A stretch of DNA of 38,102 bases from Desulfobacteraceae bacterium (GTDB lineage Bacteria > Desulfobacterota > Desulfobulbia > Desulfobulbales > Desulfobulbaceae): NCBI GenBank assembly GCA_011372855.1, contig DSAE01000062.1:1-38102 (forward strand), read 5' to 3'. The notes beneath the pieces are model-generated. The model worked only from the letters and a program-made list of their open reading frames with translations, ran no database searches and was not told the origin of the DNA. Of the stretch, positions 6,998-15,757 are shown piece after piece. A program made the position numbers and the translations under genes. Numbering within the stretch: the stretch's first letter is position 1; every line of letters begins with the position of its first letter.

Positions 6998-8302
6998 ATG
7001 GATGAAGAAGCTGTTCATTACAACCGAAACGGTCTTCTCCTGTTCCATGCGGAAAAACTTGACGAGGCCATTGAGTTTTTCTCCAAAGCAATAGAGATCG
7101 ATCCCTCTTATCCGGATCCGTACCAGAACCGGGGAGAAATTCTGATTCTGCAGGGCCGCCTCGTCGAAGGCAACGCCGACCTCCACAAAGCCAAAATGCT
7201 CCGCTCCGGCCTCCTGAAGAAACGGAACAGGACCGCCAGTCCGGTTTCCAAGTATGATCTCCGGGAAATCGCAAGCATCTACGATTCGGCTTTTAATGAC
7301 GAAACGGATGTTAGAGAAAACGATACGGTTGCCTTTGACAGTGATTTCTATGATTCGGTTTTCTCCGATGACGCCATCGAGACCGAGGAGCTGCGGGAAG
7401 GACTGGCCGGCGAAACCAGCGGCGCCGTGGGGACCCCGGCGGTCATCGAATACCTTGGCGGCGGCCGGGAAGAGGTAACCAGGCTTCTCCTCTTCGATCC
7501 CACCCCCGATGAGATAACGGTCATTGAAGAACACCCCGGCAACGGCCGGCGCGTCATTCCGATGCACGAAATCAGCTGTCTTCGGCTGGCAAGGATGCCC
7601 GACGATTGTGTTGTGCCGCCCCCCTCGTCCTGCCGGGTCGAGATCATCGAAACCTGGGACGGCAACATTTTCCATGAATATATCCCGCCCGAACCGTTCC
7701 TGAAAAGCGGACTGCTCGGCCTGTCCACGAAAGAAAACACCCGGCTCGGCTATTCATTCTTCCCCTCCGACAGCATCAAACTGCGGTATCAGGACCGGTA
7801 TCTGGGCGACATTCTCCTGGAGAAGAGATTCGTCACCGACGAAATCCTCAATAAGGCGATAGAAGAACAGCAGATGATGCGGGACATGCGGCTTGGGAAA
7901 ATCCTGACCAGGCAGGCCAATATTCTCTCCTCCACCATTGAATCGGCGATCCGCAAGGCGAAGGATGAAGGAAAGACAGGTCTCCGCACCGGAGAAATCC
8001 TGCTCGACGCCGGTCTGGTGAATGAAAACCAGGTGCTCGAAGCCCTTGAACTGCTGGAAAGAATGAAAAGCATGAAGCTCGGTGAATTCCTGGTAGAGAA
8101 AGGCATACTCAATGAAAGGGAACTGTTCATATCGCTGGCGGAAAAATTCAGGATTCCCTTCATTGAGCTTCGCCAATACAAGGTTTCCGGGAAGTTCTTG
8201 CCATTCTTCCCCGCGAGACGGTCCGGAAACATATGGTCATGCCCATCGGTCTGCAGGATGGCGCGCTGGTGCTGGCAACCGGCGACCCTGACGTTTCCTT
8301 GA
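6998..8302 (+). CDS. TPR + MshEN/GspE-N-like regulatory protein, frameshifted near the C-terminus
   Basis: The readable 434-residue product starts with a TPR pair (about residues 1-65: ALL-type helices, AIEFFSKAIEIDPSYPDPY). It continues with a beta-rich middle (about 145-265) containing VIEYLGGG and RVEIIETWDGNIFHEY, then two helical MshEN/GspE-N repeats (about 267-330 and 335-400: YLGDILLEKRFV, RTGEILLDAGLV, KLGEFLVEKGIL). MshEN domains of this pattern bind cyclic-di-GMP in type II/IV secretion ATPases; here no ATPase follows, so a signalling or adaptor role is inferred. From about codon 397 the sequence turns atypical (FLPFFPARRSGNIWS), while the plus-one frame continues the family. The full-length gene would end at 8430, about 478 codons. 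Confidence 0.75.
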   Translation: MDEEAVHYNRNGLLLFHAEKLDEAIEFFSKAIEIDPSYPDPYQNRGEILILQGRLVEGNADLHKAKMLRSGLLKKRNRTASPVSKYDLREIASIYDSAFNDETDVRENDTVAFDSDFYDSVFSDDAIETEELREGLAGETSGAVGTPAVIEYLGGGREEVTRLLLFDPTPDEITVIEEHPGNGRRVIPMHEISCLRLARMPDDCVVPPPSSCRVEIIETWDGNIFHEYIPPEPFLKSGLLGLSTKENTRLGYSFFPSDSIKLRYQDRYLGDILLEKRFVTDEILNKAIEEQQMMRDMRLGKILTRQANILSSTIESAIRKAKDEGKTGLRTGEILLDAGLVNENQVLEALELLERMKSMKLGEFLVEKGILNERELFISLAEKFRIPFIELRQYKVSGKFLPFFPARRSGNIWSCPSVCRMARWCWQPATLTFP

Positions 8303-8430
8303 TCAGGGAGGAGATTGTCCGCCGGTCACCGGTCAAGAATGTCCGGTTTGTGCTTGCCCAGCCCACCCACCTCAAAAATGTGATCAATGTCCTGTTTTCA
8401 CCAAAGGACGGGCATTTCAGGCCGAAGTAA
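8191..8430 (+). pseudogene. Displaced C-terminal part of the TPR/MshEN gene after a one-base frameshift
   Basis: In the frame ending at TAA 8430 the codons from about 8191 read E-V-L-A-I-L-P-R-E-T-V-R-K-H and continue M-V-M-P-I-G-L-Q-D-G-A-L-V-L-A-T-G-D-P. This is the normal end of a GspE-N domain (LPREx...HxVxPI, then LxxATxDP) and joins the preceding IPFIELRQYKVS of the other frame if one base is added in the CCGGG run at 8187-8191. Either the gene is broken in this strain or one G was lost in the assembly. Confidence 0.7.
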
Positions 8431-8444
8431 GGGCAAAGACCTCG

Positions 8445-9047
8445 TCAGTCCCCGCTCCCGGCCGATTCCCCCCCGATACGGGGAACAATCCACCGGACGG
8501 CGTCCAGCAGGTTTTCAGCGACAAATTCCGGCTGTATCTCCTGATTCGGCCCGATATAGGCGTACTCCCCCCTGCCGTATCCCGTCAGGACCAGCACGGG
8601 TGTGCATCCGGCCCTGACGGCGCATTCGATGTCCGACCACCTGTCCCCGACCAGAAATGAGCGGGAAAGATCGAGTTCCAGATCGGCAGCGGCCCGTTCA
8701 AGCAGGCCCGTCCTTGGCTTGCGGCAGTCGCAATCCTGCCGGTATTGTATTTTCCTGGCTTCCGGATGATGGGGACAGACATAGATCCCGTCGAGAAAGG
8801 CGCCGGCCTCGGCCAGCAGGGCGTTCATCTTCCCATGCACTTCCTCGAGCAGCTCTACGGGAAAATACCCCCGGGCAAGGCCGGACTGGTTGCTGACAAC
8901 AACCACCGGGATGGCATGACGGTTAAGGAGCCTGACCGCTTCGGCGACCCCGGGGAGGAGATGAAAACGGCTGATATGGTTGACATACCCCATCTGTTCG
9001 TTGACGGTACCGTCGCGATCGAGAAAAACTGCAGGCCGATGCATCAT
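8445..9047 (-). CDS. gmhB: D-glycero-beta-D-manno-heptose 1,7-bisphosphate 7-phosphatase
   Basis: A 200-residue HAD-superfamily phosphatase that removes the C7 phosphate in ADP-heptose synthesis for the LPS inner core. It shows the nucleophile motif FLDRDGTVN at residues 8-16, motif II VVSNQSGLARG, the zinc-binding loop CPHHP ... CDCRKP typical of GmhB, and motif III/IV FLVGDRWSDIECA. The start overlaps the waaF stop by four bases (ATGA), so enzyme supply and heptose transfer are made from one message. It converges with the broken MshEN gene 14 bases away. Confidence 0.93.
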   Translation of the reverse strand: MMHRPAVFLDRDGTVNEQMGYVNHISRFHLLPGVAEAVRLLNRHAIPVVVVSNQSGLARGYFPVELLEEVHGKMNALLAEAGAFLDGIYVCPHHPEARKIQYRQDCDCRKPRTGLLERAAADLELDLSRSFLVGDRWSDIECAVRAGCTPVLVLTGYGRGEYAYIGPNQEIQPEFVAENLLDAVRWIVPRIGGESAGSGD

Positions 9048-10111
9048 GACGCGGCGCCTGGTCCCGGGGCGAGGCAGGCATGGACAGTCTGGAAGACCTC
9101 CTCAACAGAGATATTTTCCATGCACTGGAAATGCTTCCGGGGGCAATGGGTTTCGAGACAGGGGCTGCATTCAAGCTCTGTGCGCACGATGGCGGCGCGG
9201 CTGGCATGCGGACCGGTGGTGACAGGATTGGTAGAACCGAAGACCGCGACCGTGGGGGTGTTCAACGCCGCGGCAATGTGCATCAGACCGGAATCGTTGG
9301 TGACAAAAACACTGCACAGGGCGATCAGCCCCATGGCCTGGGCAAGGGTGGTCCTGCCCGTCAGATCAATCACGTTCCGGTCGCCGCCCGGTACTCTCTG
9401 GATGCGGTGCGCAGCCTCCCGATCGGCCTCGGTGCCGAAAACAACGACCATGATATCAGGAAAACGGAGCAGTTCCCCGGCCAGCCCGGCGTACTTTTCC
9501 GCCGGCCATCTCTTTGCCGGGCCGTACGCGGCGCCGGGATTGATGCCGACGATCTTTTTGCCCGGGCCGGCGGCGGCATCCCGGAGATAGTCCCGGGCCC
9601 ATCGGCTTGCCTCCGGGGGAACGGCCAGCTCCAGTTCATCAGTGCCGGGCGCGAGACCGAGTCCCCGCAGCATTTCCAGATAATAATACACCTGGTGCAC
9701 GTCCTTGATACCGGCCGTTCTTTTCACCCCATGGGTCAGGAGCAGGCTCCTCGCATCGGTTGTGTACCCGGCTCTGACGGGAATCCGGGCAAGAAACGTC
9801 AGGAAGGCCGCTTCAAATGCGTTCTGCAGCAGAATGGCCGCGTCGAACTGCTGCCGCCGCAATTCCGCCGCCAGGATGAATTTCCCCTTTAATCCTTTGT
9901 GGCGGCCATTTCGTTCATAGGGCATGATCCGGTTGACGTGCGGGCTGGCCCGAAAGACATCCGCCACCCACGGCAGGGCCAGAAGGGTAATGTCGGCGGC
10001 GGGAAAATTCTGCCTGATGGTCCGGACCGCGGGCGTGGTCATTATCGCGTCGCCGATCCAGTTGGTGGAACGGAGCAGGATCTTTCCGATGGTTTCAGGC
10101 AGGGCCCCCAT
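9044..10111 (-). CDS. waaF: ADP-heptose:LPS heptosyltransferase II
   Basis: A 355-residue GT9 glycosyltransferase that adds the second L-glycero-D-manno-heptose to the LPS inner core at the cytoplasmic face of the inner membrane. The N-terminal LLRSTNWIGDAIMTTPAVR acceptor loop, the GINPGAAYGPAKRWP strand, and the donor-site TNDSGLMHIAAALNTPTVAVFG are all present. A C-terminal cysteine cluster (CSPCLETHCP, FQCM) is typical of the type II subgroup. It begins 8 bases after the YcaO stop and overlaps gmhB, so it belongs to the tsaE-ycaO-waaF-gmhB run. Confidence 0.93.
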   Translation of the reverse strand: MGALPETIGKILLRSTNWIGDAIMTTPAVRTIRQNFPAADITLLALPWVADVFRASPHVNRIMPYERNGRHKGLKGKFILAAELRRQQFDAAILLQNAFEAAFLTFLARIPVRAGYTTDARSLLLTHGVKRTAGIKDVHQVYYYLEMLRGLGLAPGTDELELAVPPEASRWARDYLRDAAAGPGKKIVGINPGAAYGPAKRWPAEKYAGLAGELLRFPDIMVVVFGTEADREAAHRIQRVPGGDRNVIDLTGRTTLAQAMGLIALCSVFVTNDSGLMHIAAALNTPTVAVFGSTNPVTTGPHASRAAIVRTELECSPCLETHCPRKHFQCMENISVEEVFQTVHACLAPGPGAAS

Positions 10112-10119
10112 GAAACGGT

Positions 10120-11871
10120 TTACCCGACGTGCTGTTCCAGCAGTTCAGCCAGTCCCCGCCGGGCGAACTCGATATCCGGATCCATGGACAGGGCAACCCG
10201 GTAATTGTGCATTGCCTCGTCCCGGCGTCCCAGGTGCTGGAGATTGATGGCCAGGTTGGCATAGTCTATGGCGGAAACCGGGTTCAGTTCGACCGCCCGG
10301 CGGAAATGCTCCGCCGCCGTTGCAAAACGGCGCCCCTTGAAGTGACAGACGCCGAGCATGTTGTGGATGTCGGGTCGTTCGTCGTCGTGGCTCCGGCCTG
10401 TTTCCAGCGCTTCTATGGCCTCGTCGAATCGTGCCATGTCACGGAGGCAGCATCCCTTGTAGGCGTACAGATACGGCAAGTCCTCTTCCTCCGGATCCAG
10501 GTCAAGGGCCCTGTCAAAATGTGCCAGGGCCTCGGCGGCGTTCCCCAGGTCATACAGATTCTTGCCGCGGTAGAATTCGAGGTAATAGGCGTCGGGCAGC
10601 AGGCTCTGCAAGTCGGAGAGCTTTGTCTCCAGGTCCGCCGGCTCAAGCAGTTCGGCGGCCAGTTTCGCGGCGAAGAGGGCGGCGTCTCCTCCCGCGGCCC
10701 GTTCCCTGAAATGGGCGCCCGGCACTATGGTGTAGAACGTGGGGATCCCCAGTTCCGGGTGCATGGTGTCCACCACCAGGACGTCGAGGCCGATCCGCTC
10801 CAGGGAGGCAAGGCAGTTTTTCACCTCCCGGTACAGGTCCGCGTCACTGACGTTGGCCATTTCATCGAGTCCTATCATTTTGTCCGGCCGGACCACGTAG
10901 TCAACTTCATCGAGGGTCAACGGTTTCGGCAGACCGCTGGCAACGTAGTTGGCCTCGGTATGGAAATCGCCGGCCAGCTGGGCGACCTCGGTGAGGGCCC
11001 TGATAAGGGCCTTGGCCGGATCCGGGGTCGTGCCGGCGGTATAGACGATTTCGCTTTTTTCCGGGAAAGTCGCCGGGTCCCAGCACAGGGCACCCACCGT
11101 CGGGATGCCTGTGTCCAGGGAAAAATCATTCAAATGGACTTCGATGCCGCAGCGGGTGAATTTTTCGAGGAGCTGACGGGCAACGGGGTCCTGCACCGAG
11201 GCCGGATCGATCCCGGGGGTCCGGATTCTGTTCCTTGTGATCAGGGCGCAGACGTGGCGTTCGACGATCTCGCATATCCCCTGCAGAATGCTCTCTTCCG
11301 CTGTATTGCCGGCCGAGGGGCCGTTGAATTCATTGATGGCAAAAAACCAGCTGAAGGGAACCAGGACCTCTTCCTCCCTCGTCAGGTTGGTCGCCCAGGT
11401 CCAGCGCATGGGCAGCCCCTGCAGCAGCCGGGCCAGCATTTCCCGGCTGCGGGTCGCGTCGTGAACCGAGGCCAGCAGAAATTCCAGGTCCAGGACCGGA
11501 TAACCCAGGGCCTGCATCCGGTCGTAGTCGCCGATGACAAAGTTGTCCCGGTTCTTGATAAAGCTGAAAAAACTGAACCGTTCGCCCAGTTCCATGCAGG
11601 CGCTCGCCCTTGACTGAACGGGAGTGGAACCCTTGCCCATCTGCTTTTTGTTGCCTATGGTCTCCAGGGCGTCTTTTCCGCACATGCTGAAATAAACGGG
11701 AATGTCAAGCCGGCCGGTATCAATGCGCCGCACTTCCTTGAGAATATCCAGGTTGATCTCCTGCAGCCGCCGCATGAACCTGTCGATGGTCTCCTGCGGC
11801 GTGCACGCCTTGTCCTGATCATAGGTGTACTGCTTCCGACAGTCGGAAAGCCTGATCTTCTTCTTTTCCAT
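10120..11871 (-). CDS. YcaO-domain protein with C-terminal TPR repeats
   Basis: A 583-residue protein. The first roughly 420 residues form a YcaO domain: KGSTPVQSRASACMELGERF (about 80-100), AEESILQGICEIVERH (about 190-206) and the late DTMHPELGIPTFYTIVPG are its ATP/Mg-binding and core signatures. The last roughly 150 residues hold four TPR repeats (YRGKNLYDLGNAAEALAHF, then DIHNMLGVCHFKGRRFATA and others). YcaO enzymes activate peptide backbone amides with ATP to form azolines, thioamides or amidines; E. coli YcaO helps RimO modify ribosomal protein S12. No precursor peptide, TfuA or dehydrogenase is adjacent, so the substrate is unknown. An in-frame TTG lies at 11895, but the ATG at 11871 has a CGGAG site 9 bases away. 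Confidence 0.85.
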   Translation of the reverse strand: MEKKKIRLSDCRKQYTYDQDKACTPQETIDRFMRRLQEINLDILKEVRRIDTGRLDIPVYFSMCGKDALETIGNKKQMGKGSTPVQSRASACMELGERFSFFSFIKNRDNFVIGDYDRMQALGYPVLDLEFLLASVHDATRSREMLARLLQGLPMRWTWATNLTREEEVLVPFSWFFAINEFNGPSAGNTAEESILQGICEIVERHVCALITRNRIRTPGIDPASVQDPVARQLLEKFTRCGIEVHLNDFSLDTGIPTVGALCWDPATFPEKSEIVYTAGTTPDPAKALIRALTEVAQLAGDFHTEANYVASGLPKPLTLDEVDYVVRPDKMIGLDEMANVSDADLYREVKNCLASLERIGLDVLVVDTMHPELGIPTFYTIVPGAHFRERAAGGDAALFAAKLAAELLEPADLETKLSDLQSLLPDAYYLEFYRGKNLYDLGNAAEALAHFDRALDLDPEEEDLPYLYAYKGCCLRDMARFDEAIEALETGRSHDDERPDIHNMLGVCHFKGRRFATAAEHFRRAVELNPVSAIDYANLAINLQHLGRRDEAMHNYRVALSMDPDIEFARRGLAELLEQHVG

Positions 11872-11895
11872 GTAACACGCTCCGGGCAAAATCAA

Positions 11896-12390
11896 TCAAT
11901 TCTCAACCGGAATGGATGCGGCCGCACAGGCCGTTTTCAAGTCGTCCATCCGTTCCAGCCACCGCCTGCCGCGCGGAGTGACAACCACCTTTCTTGCCTG
12001 TTCACCGGCTCCGTCCATCCTGATATCAAGATGTTCGGCCGGAACCAGGCCGCCGAGCCTGTCCGGCCACTCCACAACAGTCAAACCATCTGCCACAATG
12101 TAGTCCATCAGGCCGGATTCTTCAACATCATCTTCCCCCCGCAGACGATAACAGTCAATATGGTACAGGGGCATCCGGCCCTGGTATTCAAGCATCAGGC
12201 TGAACGAAGGGCTGGTGACGTAGTGTTCCGCGGGAACATCGAGACCTGCGGCAATGGATCGGGCCAGCGTCGTCTTGCCGGCCCCCAGAGACCCGCTCAA
12301 AAGAATGACATCCCCCCGCTGGGCGATACGGCCCAATATCCGGCCGAACTCACCGATCTGCCGCAGGGATTGCAGCACCAGCCTCATCAT
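11896..12390 (-). CDS. tsaE: tRNA N6-threonylcarbamoyladenosine biosynthesis ATPase TsaE
   Basis: A 164-residue ATPase that works with TsaB and TsaD to build t6A37 on ANN-decoding tRNAs. Walker A is GSLGAGKT at residues 33-40. The TSPSFSLMLEY switch, HIDCYRL and VVEWPDRL segments are family-specific and complete. It lies 13 bases downstream of the YejA-like gene and 24 bases before the ycaO ATG, so it sits inside the same minus-strand run. tsaB and tsaD are not in the window. Confidence 0.93.
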   Translation of the reverse strand: MMRLVLQSLRQIGEFGRILGRIAQRGDVILLSGSLGAGKTTLARSIAAGLDVPAEHYVTSPSFSLMLEYQGRMPLYHIDCYRLRGEDDVEESGLMDYIVADGLTVVEWPDRLGGLVPAEHLDIRMDGAGEQARKVVVTPRGRRWLERMDDLKTACAAASIPVEN

Positions 12391-12403
12391 GGACGCAGCC
12401 GGT

Positions 12404-14215
12404 TCATCGGCCGGACGCCGCCGTACCGTCCCACCAGGTCATCGGCAGCTGGTCCGGGGAATAATAGTGGGGCAGGACCTCCGGCTGCCGCAGACGGGAG
12501 CTGTACGCCAGCCGCCAGCCGGCCATGTACCAGTTGGGAACGACATAGTGGCCGTACCAGAGGACCCGGTCAAGTGCGCGGCAGGCTGCGGTGAGCTCAT
12601 CCTGGGTTTCGGCGTAGATAATCTCGTCCACCAGCCTGTCGACCACGGGGTCCTTGATGCCCGCCAGGTTGCGTGACCCCGGTCGGTCGGCGGCGGAGGA
12701 ATGCCAGTAGTCCCGCTGCTCATTGCCGGGCGACTGCGACTGGCTGAAGACGTTGACCACCATATCGAAATCGAAATTCTTGATCCTGTCCGTGAACAGG
12801 GCCGCGTCAATGGTCCTGTAGCTGGCCTGAATGCCGAGTTTTTCCAGGTTTTTGACATACGGCGCCATTACTCTCTCGAAAGATGGACTGATCAGCAGGA
12901 TTTCAAAGGAAAAGGGATCTCCCTGCCGGTTGCGGAGCATCGAGCCGCTGACTTCCCATTCGGCCCGGGCAAGCAGTTCTTTCGCTTCCCGCAGATTCGC
13001 CCGGAGGCTGGAGGGCGGATCCGTTGTCGGCGGGCTTAACGGGGTGGTGAACACCTCCGGGGGAAGCTGATCCCGGAAAGGCTCGAGCAATTGCAGTTCC
13101 CGGCCCTCCGGAAGCCCGCTGGCGGCCAGGGTGGAATTGCTGAAATAACTGTCGCTTCGTGTGTACTGGCCAAAGAACAGGGTCGTGTTGATCCACTCGA
13201 AATCAAGGGCCAGACCAAGGGCCTTGCGCACCAGCCGGTCCTGGAACAGAGACTTCCGGGTGTTGAAGACAAAGCCCTGCATCCCGGCGTTGTTTCTGTG
13301 GGGGTACAGTTTTTTGACCAGGCTGCCGCTCGCAAAGTGCCTGCCGACAAGATCCCGTTCCCACTGCTTGGCGATGTTGACGGCCATGAAATCGAACTCG
13401 CCCGCCTTGAACGCCTCGACGCTGACAATCTGGTCCTTGAAGTACTTGACGGTGATCCGGTCAAAATTGAACATCCCTTTTCTGACCGGGTGATCCACGG
13501 CCCAGTAGTCGGGATTGCGCCGGTAGGTTATGGACTTGCCGGGATTGACATCGGCGACGATGTACGGACCGGAACCGACGGGCGGTTTCATGGCCGCTTC
13601 GCTCCCGGTTGCGTCAAACGGGTGCTGCGCATAATATGTCATGGAAAGAACCGGCAGCTGCGAGGCGATCATGTGCAGCTCCCTGTTGGTTCGCTGGAAG
13701 TGAAATCGAATCCGGTGCGGGTCCAGGATTTCGGCGTCCTTGATGTCCTGCAGGTAAATCTGGTAAAAGGGATGCGCCTGGTCACTTTTCAAGGTTCGCA
13801 GGGAAAATGCCACGTCTTCCACCGTCACCCGACTGCCGTCGGAAAACCGGGCCCGTTCGTCAATGGTGTAGGTGACCGACATTTTATCCTCGGCCAGTTC
13901 AATGTCCTTGGCAATCAGGCCGTATTCCGCGAACGGCTCGTCCAGGCTGGGCACGGCCAGGGTCTCAAAAACGAGGGAATCAAGACCGTAGGGAGCGCTC
14001 CCCTTCAAGGTAAAGGGATTCATCTTGTCGAAGCCGCCCAGATCATGCAGGGTCAGGCTCCCTCCCTTCGGGGCGGCGGGATTGACATAGGCAAAATGGT
14101 CGAATCCCCGGGAATAGTTGACCTTCCCGTCAATGCTGATGCCGTGCGCCGCGAACAGATGACCGGGACAGCAAAGGAAGGAAACCAGCAGAAGCAGAAA
14201 AATTTGAGCCATCAT
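12404..14215 (-). CDS. Periplasmic oligopeptide-binding protein, YejA-like (SBP family 5)
   Basis: A 603-residue extracytoplasmic solute-binding protein. The first roughly 22 residues form a Sec signal peptide (IFLLLLVSFLCCPGHLFA-A) with no proper lipobox, so a soluble periplasmic product is expected. Typical family-5 features follow: YVNPAAPKGGSLTLHDLG, FETLAVPS, FSDGSRVTVEDVAFSLRTL and NPDYWA. The YVNPxAPKGG opening is the hallmark of YejA-type proteins, which bind peptides, including microcin C in E. coli. No permease or ATPase gene is adjacent. It is first in the run ending with gmhB. Confidence 0.88.
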   Translation of the reverse strand: MMAQIFLLLLVSFLCCPGHLFAAHGISIDGKVNYSRGFDHFAYVNPAAPKGGSLTLHDLGGFDKMNPFTLKGSAPYGLDSLVFETLAVPSLDEPFAEYGLIAKDIELAEDKMSVTYTIDERARFSDGSRVTVEDVAFSLRTLKSDQAHPFYQIYLQDIKDAEILDPHRIRFHFQRTNRELHMIASQLPVLSMTYYAQHPFDATGSEAAMKPPVGSGPYIVADVNPGKSITYRRNPDYWAVDHPVRKGMFNFDRITVKYFKDQIVSVEAFKAGEFDFMAVNIAKQWERDLVGRHFASGSLVKKLYPHRNNAGMQGFVFNTRKSLFQDRLVRKALGLALDFEWINTTLFFGQYTRSDSYFSNSTLAASGLPEGRELQLLEPFRDQLPPEVFTTPLSPPTTDPPSSLRANLREAKELLARAEWEVSGSMLRNRQGDPFSFEILLISPSFERVMAPYVKNLEKLGIQASYRTIDAALFTDRIKNFDFDMVVNVFSQSQSPGNEQRDYWHSSAADRPGSRNLAGIKDPVVDRLVDEIIYAETQDELTAACRALDRVLWYGHYVVPNWYMAGWRLAYSSRLRQPEVLPHYYSPDQLPMTWWDGTAASGR

Positions 14216-14271
14216 CAGTGAAAGAAAAGTTGATACGGGGGTTTACAAGATACAGGATAAGCAAAATAGTA

Positions 14272-14300
14272 TCTATAATCTATAAATCCCGGTTCGACAA
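14272..14300 (-). promoter_or_regulatory. Probable promoter for the yejA-like gene
   Basis: On the minus strand TTGTCG (14300-14295), 17 bases, TATAGA (14277-14272). The AT-rich block carries a short direct repeat (TCTATAA then TCTATAA, 14272-14285), so a second -10 register is possible. The start would be about 50 bases ahead of the ATG. Confidence 0.45.
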
Positions 14301-14332
14301 CCATTTGCGCCCCCGGCGGGACCATGAATCGA

Positions 14333-14361
14333 TTGACTGATCAGGCGGGGCCGGGTAAACT
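14333..14361 (+). promoter_or_regulatory. Sigma70-type promoter for leuCD
   Basis: TTGACT (14333-14338), exactly 17 bases, TAAACT (14356-14361); expected start near 14368 and a 60-base leader to leuC. No leader peptide rich in leucine codons and no terminator/antiterminator pair are visible, so attenuation is not indicated. Confidence 0.55.
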
Positions 14362-14428
14362 GGGCAGTACGTCAGCCACGCTTTTGTGTAAAGCGATCAC
14401 ATAATTGAGCCTGAGGGAACTATAAAAC

Positions 14429-15715
14429 ATGGGAAAGACCATTGCCGAAAAAATATTCGCCGGCCACCTGCGGGACACTCCGACGCCGGAGAACATGGTC
14501 CTCGACATAGACGTGGTCATGTGCCACGAAATCACCACCCCGGTCGCGATTATGGACCTGGTGGACAAGGGCATGGACAGGGTCTTCGATCCGGCCAGGA
14601 TCAAGGCGGTCATCGATCACGTAACCCCCTCCAAGGACGCCAAGACCGCGACCCAGGCCAAAATCCTCCGTGACTGGGCCAGGCGCCATGCCATCAGTGA
14701 TTTTTTCGATATCGGCCGCAACGGGGTCTGCCACGCCCTCTTTCCGGAGAAGGGTTTTATCAGGCCGGGCAACACCGTCATCATGGGTGATTCGCACACC
14801 TGCACCCACGGCGCCTTCGGCGCCTTCGCCGCCGGAGTGGGAACCACCGACCTCGAAGTGGGCATCCTCAAGGGCGTATGCGCCTTCCGGACCCCCCGGT
14901 CCATGAAAATAGAGGTGACCGGTACGGTTCCCGAAGGGGTGTTTGCCAAGGACATCATCCTGCATATCATCAAGCTGCTGACGGTCAACGGCGCCACCGA
15001 CCTGATTATGGAATTCCGGGGCCCGGTTGTGGACGCCATGGACATGGCCTCCCGCATGACCCTGTGCAACATGGCCGTCGAGGCCGGGGCAACGAGCGGC
15101 ATCTGTCTGCCGGACCGCGTCACCGCCGAATACCTGTGGCCCTTCATCCGGGATGACTATGCCGACATTGACGAGGCGGTGCATGATTTCCGCAAGTGGC
15201 ATTCCGACGCCGACGCGGTCTATGCGCAAACCCTTGCCGTTGACGTGAGCGGCCTGCAGCCCCAGGTGACCTTCGGCTTCAAGCCCGACCAGGTCAAGAA
15301 CATCAATGAGCTGGCCGGCACCCGCGTCGACCAGGTCTATATCGGCTCGTGCACCAACGGCCGCATCGAGGACCTCCGTGCCGCGGCCTCCATTCTCAAG
15401 GGGCGCACCATTGCCGGGACCGTCCGCGGCATCCTGACCCCGGCCACTCCGGCGGTATACTCCCAGGCCCTGGACGAGGGGCTGATCAAGATATTCATGG
15501 ACAGCGGTTTCTGCGTCCTCAACCCCACCTGCGGCGCCTGCCTGGGCATGAGCAGCGGGGTGCTCGCCGAAGGCGAAACCTGCGCCTCGACCACCAACCG
15601 GAACTTCAACGGCCGGATGGGCAAGGGCGGGATGGTCCACCTGATGAGCCCCCTCAGCGCCGCGGCGGCGGCGATTACCGGCGAGATAACCGACCCGCGG
15701 CGGTTTATGCCCTGA
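14429..15715 (+). CDS. leuC: 3-isopropylmalate dehydratase, large subunit
   Basis: A 428-residue aconitase-superfamily subunit that isomerises 2- to 3-isopropylmalate in leucine synthesis, together with LeuD. The 4Fe-4S ligands are visible: C308 in SCTNGR and C368/C371 in PTCGACLG. DSHTCTHGAFGAFAAGVGTTD and the C-terminal STTNRNFNGRMG are also conserved. At about 428 residues it is the short class found in archaea, thermophiles and many anaerobes, shorter than the 466-residue enterobacterial form. Homoaconitase or methylmalate substrates are possible in this class, but the adjacent leuD makes leucine synthesis the default. leuA and leuB are not in the window. Confidence 0.92.
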   Translation: MGKTIAEKIFAGHLRDTPTPENMVLDIDVVMCHEITTPVAIMDLVDKGMDRVFDPARIKAVIDHVTPSKDAKTATQAKILRDWARRHAISDFFDIGRNGVCHALFPEKGFIRPGNTVIMGDSHTCTHGAFGAFAAGVGTTDLEVGILKGVCAFRTPRSMKIEVTGTVPEGVFAKDIILHIIKLLTVNGATDLIMEFRGPVVDAMDMASRMTLCNMAVEAGATSGICLPDRVTAEYLWPFIRDDYADIDEAVHDFRKWHSDADAVYAQTLAVDVSGLQPQVTFGFKPDQVKNINELAGTRVDQVYIGSCTNGRIEDLRAAASILKGRTIAGTVRGILTPATPAVYSQALDEGLIKIFMDSGFCVLNPTCGACLGMSSGVLAEGETCASTTNRNFNGRMGKGGMVHLMSPLSAAAAAITGEITDPRRFMP

Positions 15716-15757
15716 CGTATCGATCACCAGCTGCCCAGTTCCAGACAGGAGAAAACG

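Noticed and set aside
10129-11613. 494-codon open frame opposite the ycaO gene
   Set aside because: Antisense shadow of the YcaO-TPR gene with a low-complexity product.
14281-14330. tRNA-like GGTTCGA segment
   Set aside because: No acceptor stem, anticodon arm or D-arm can be built around it.
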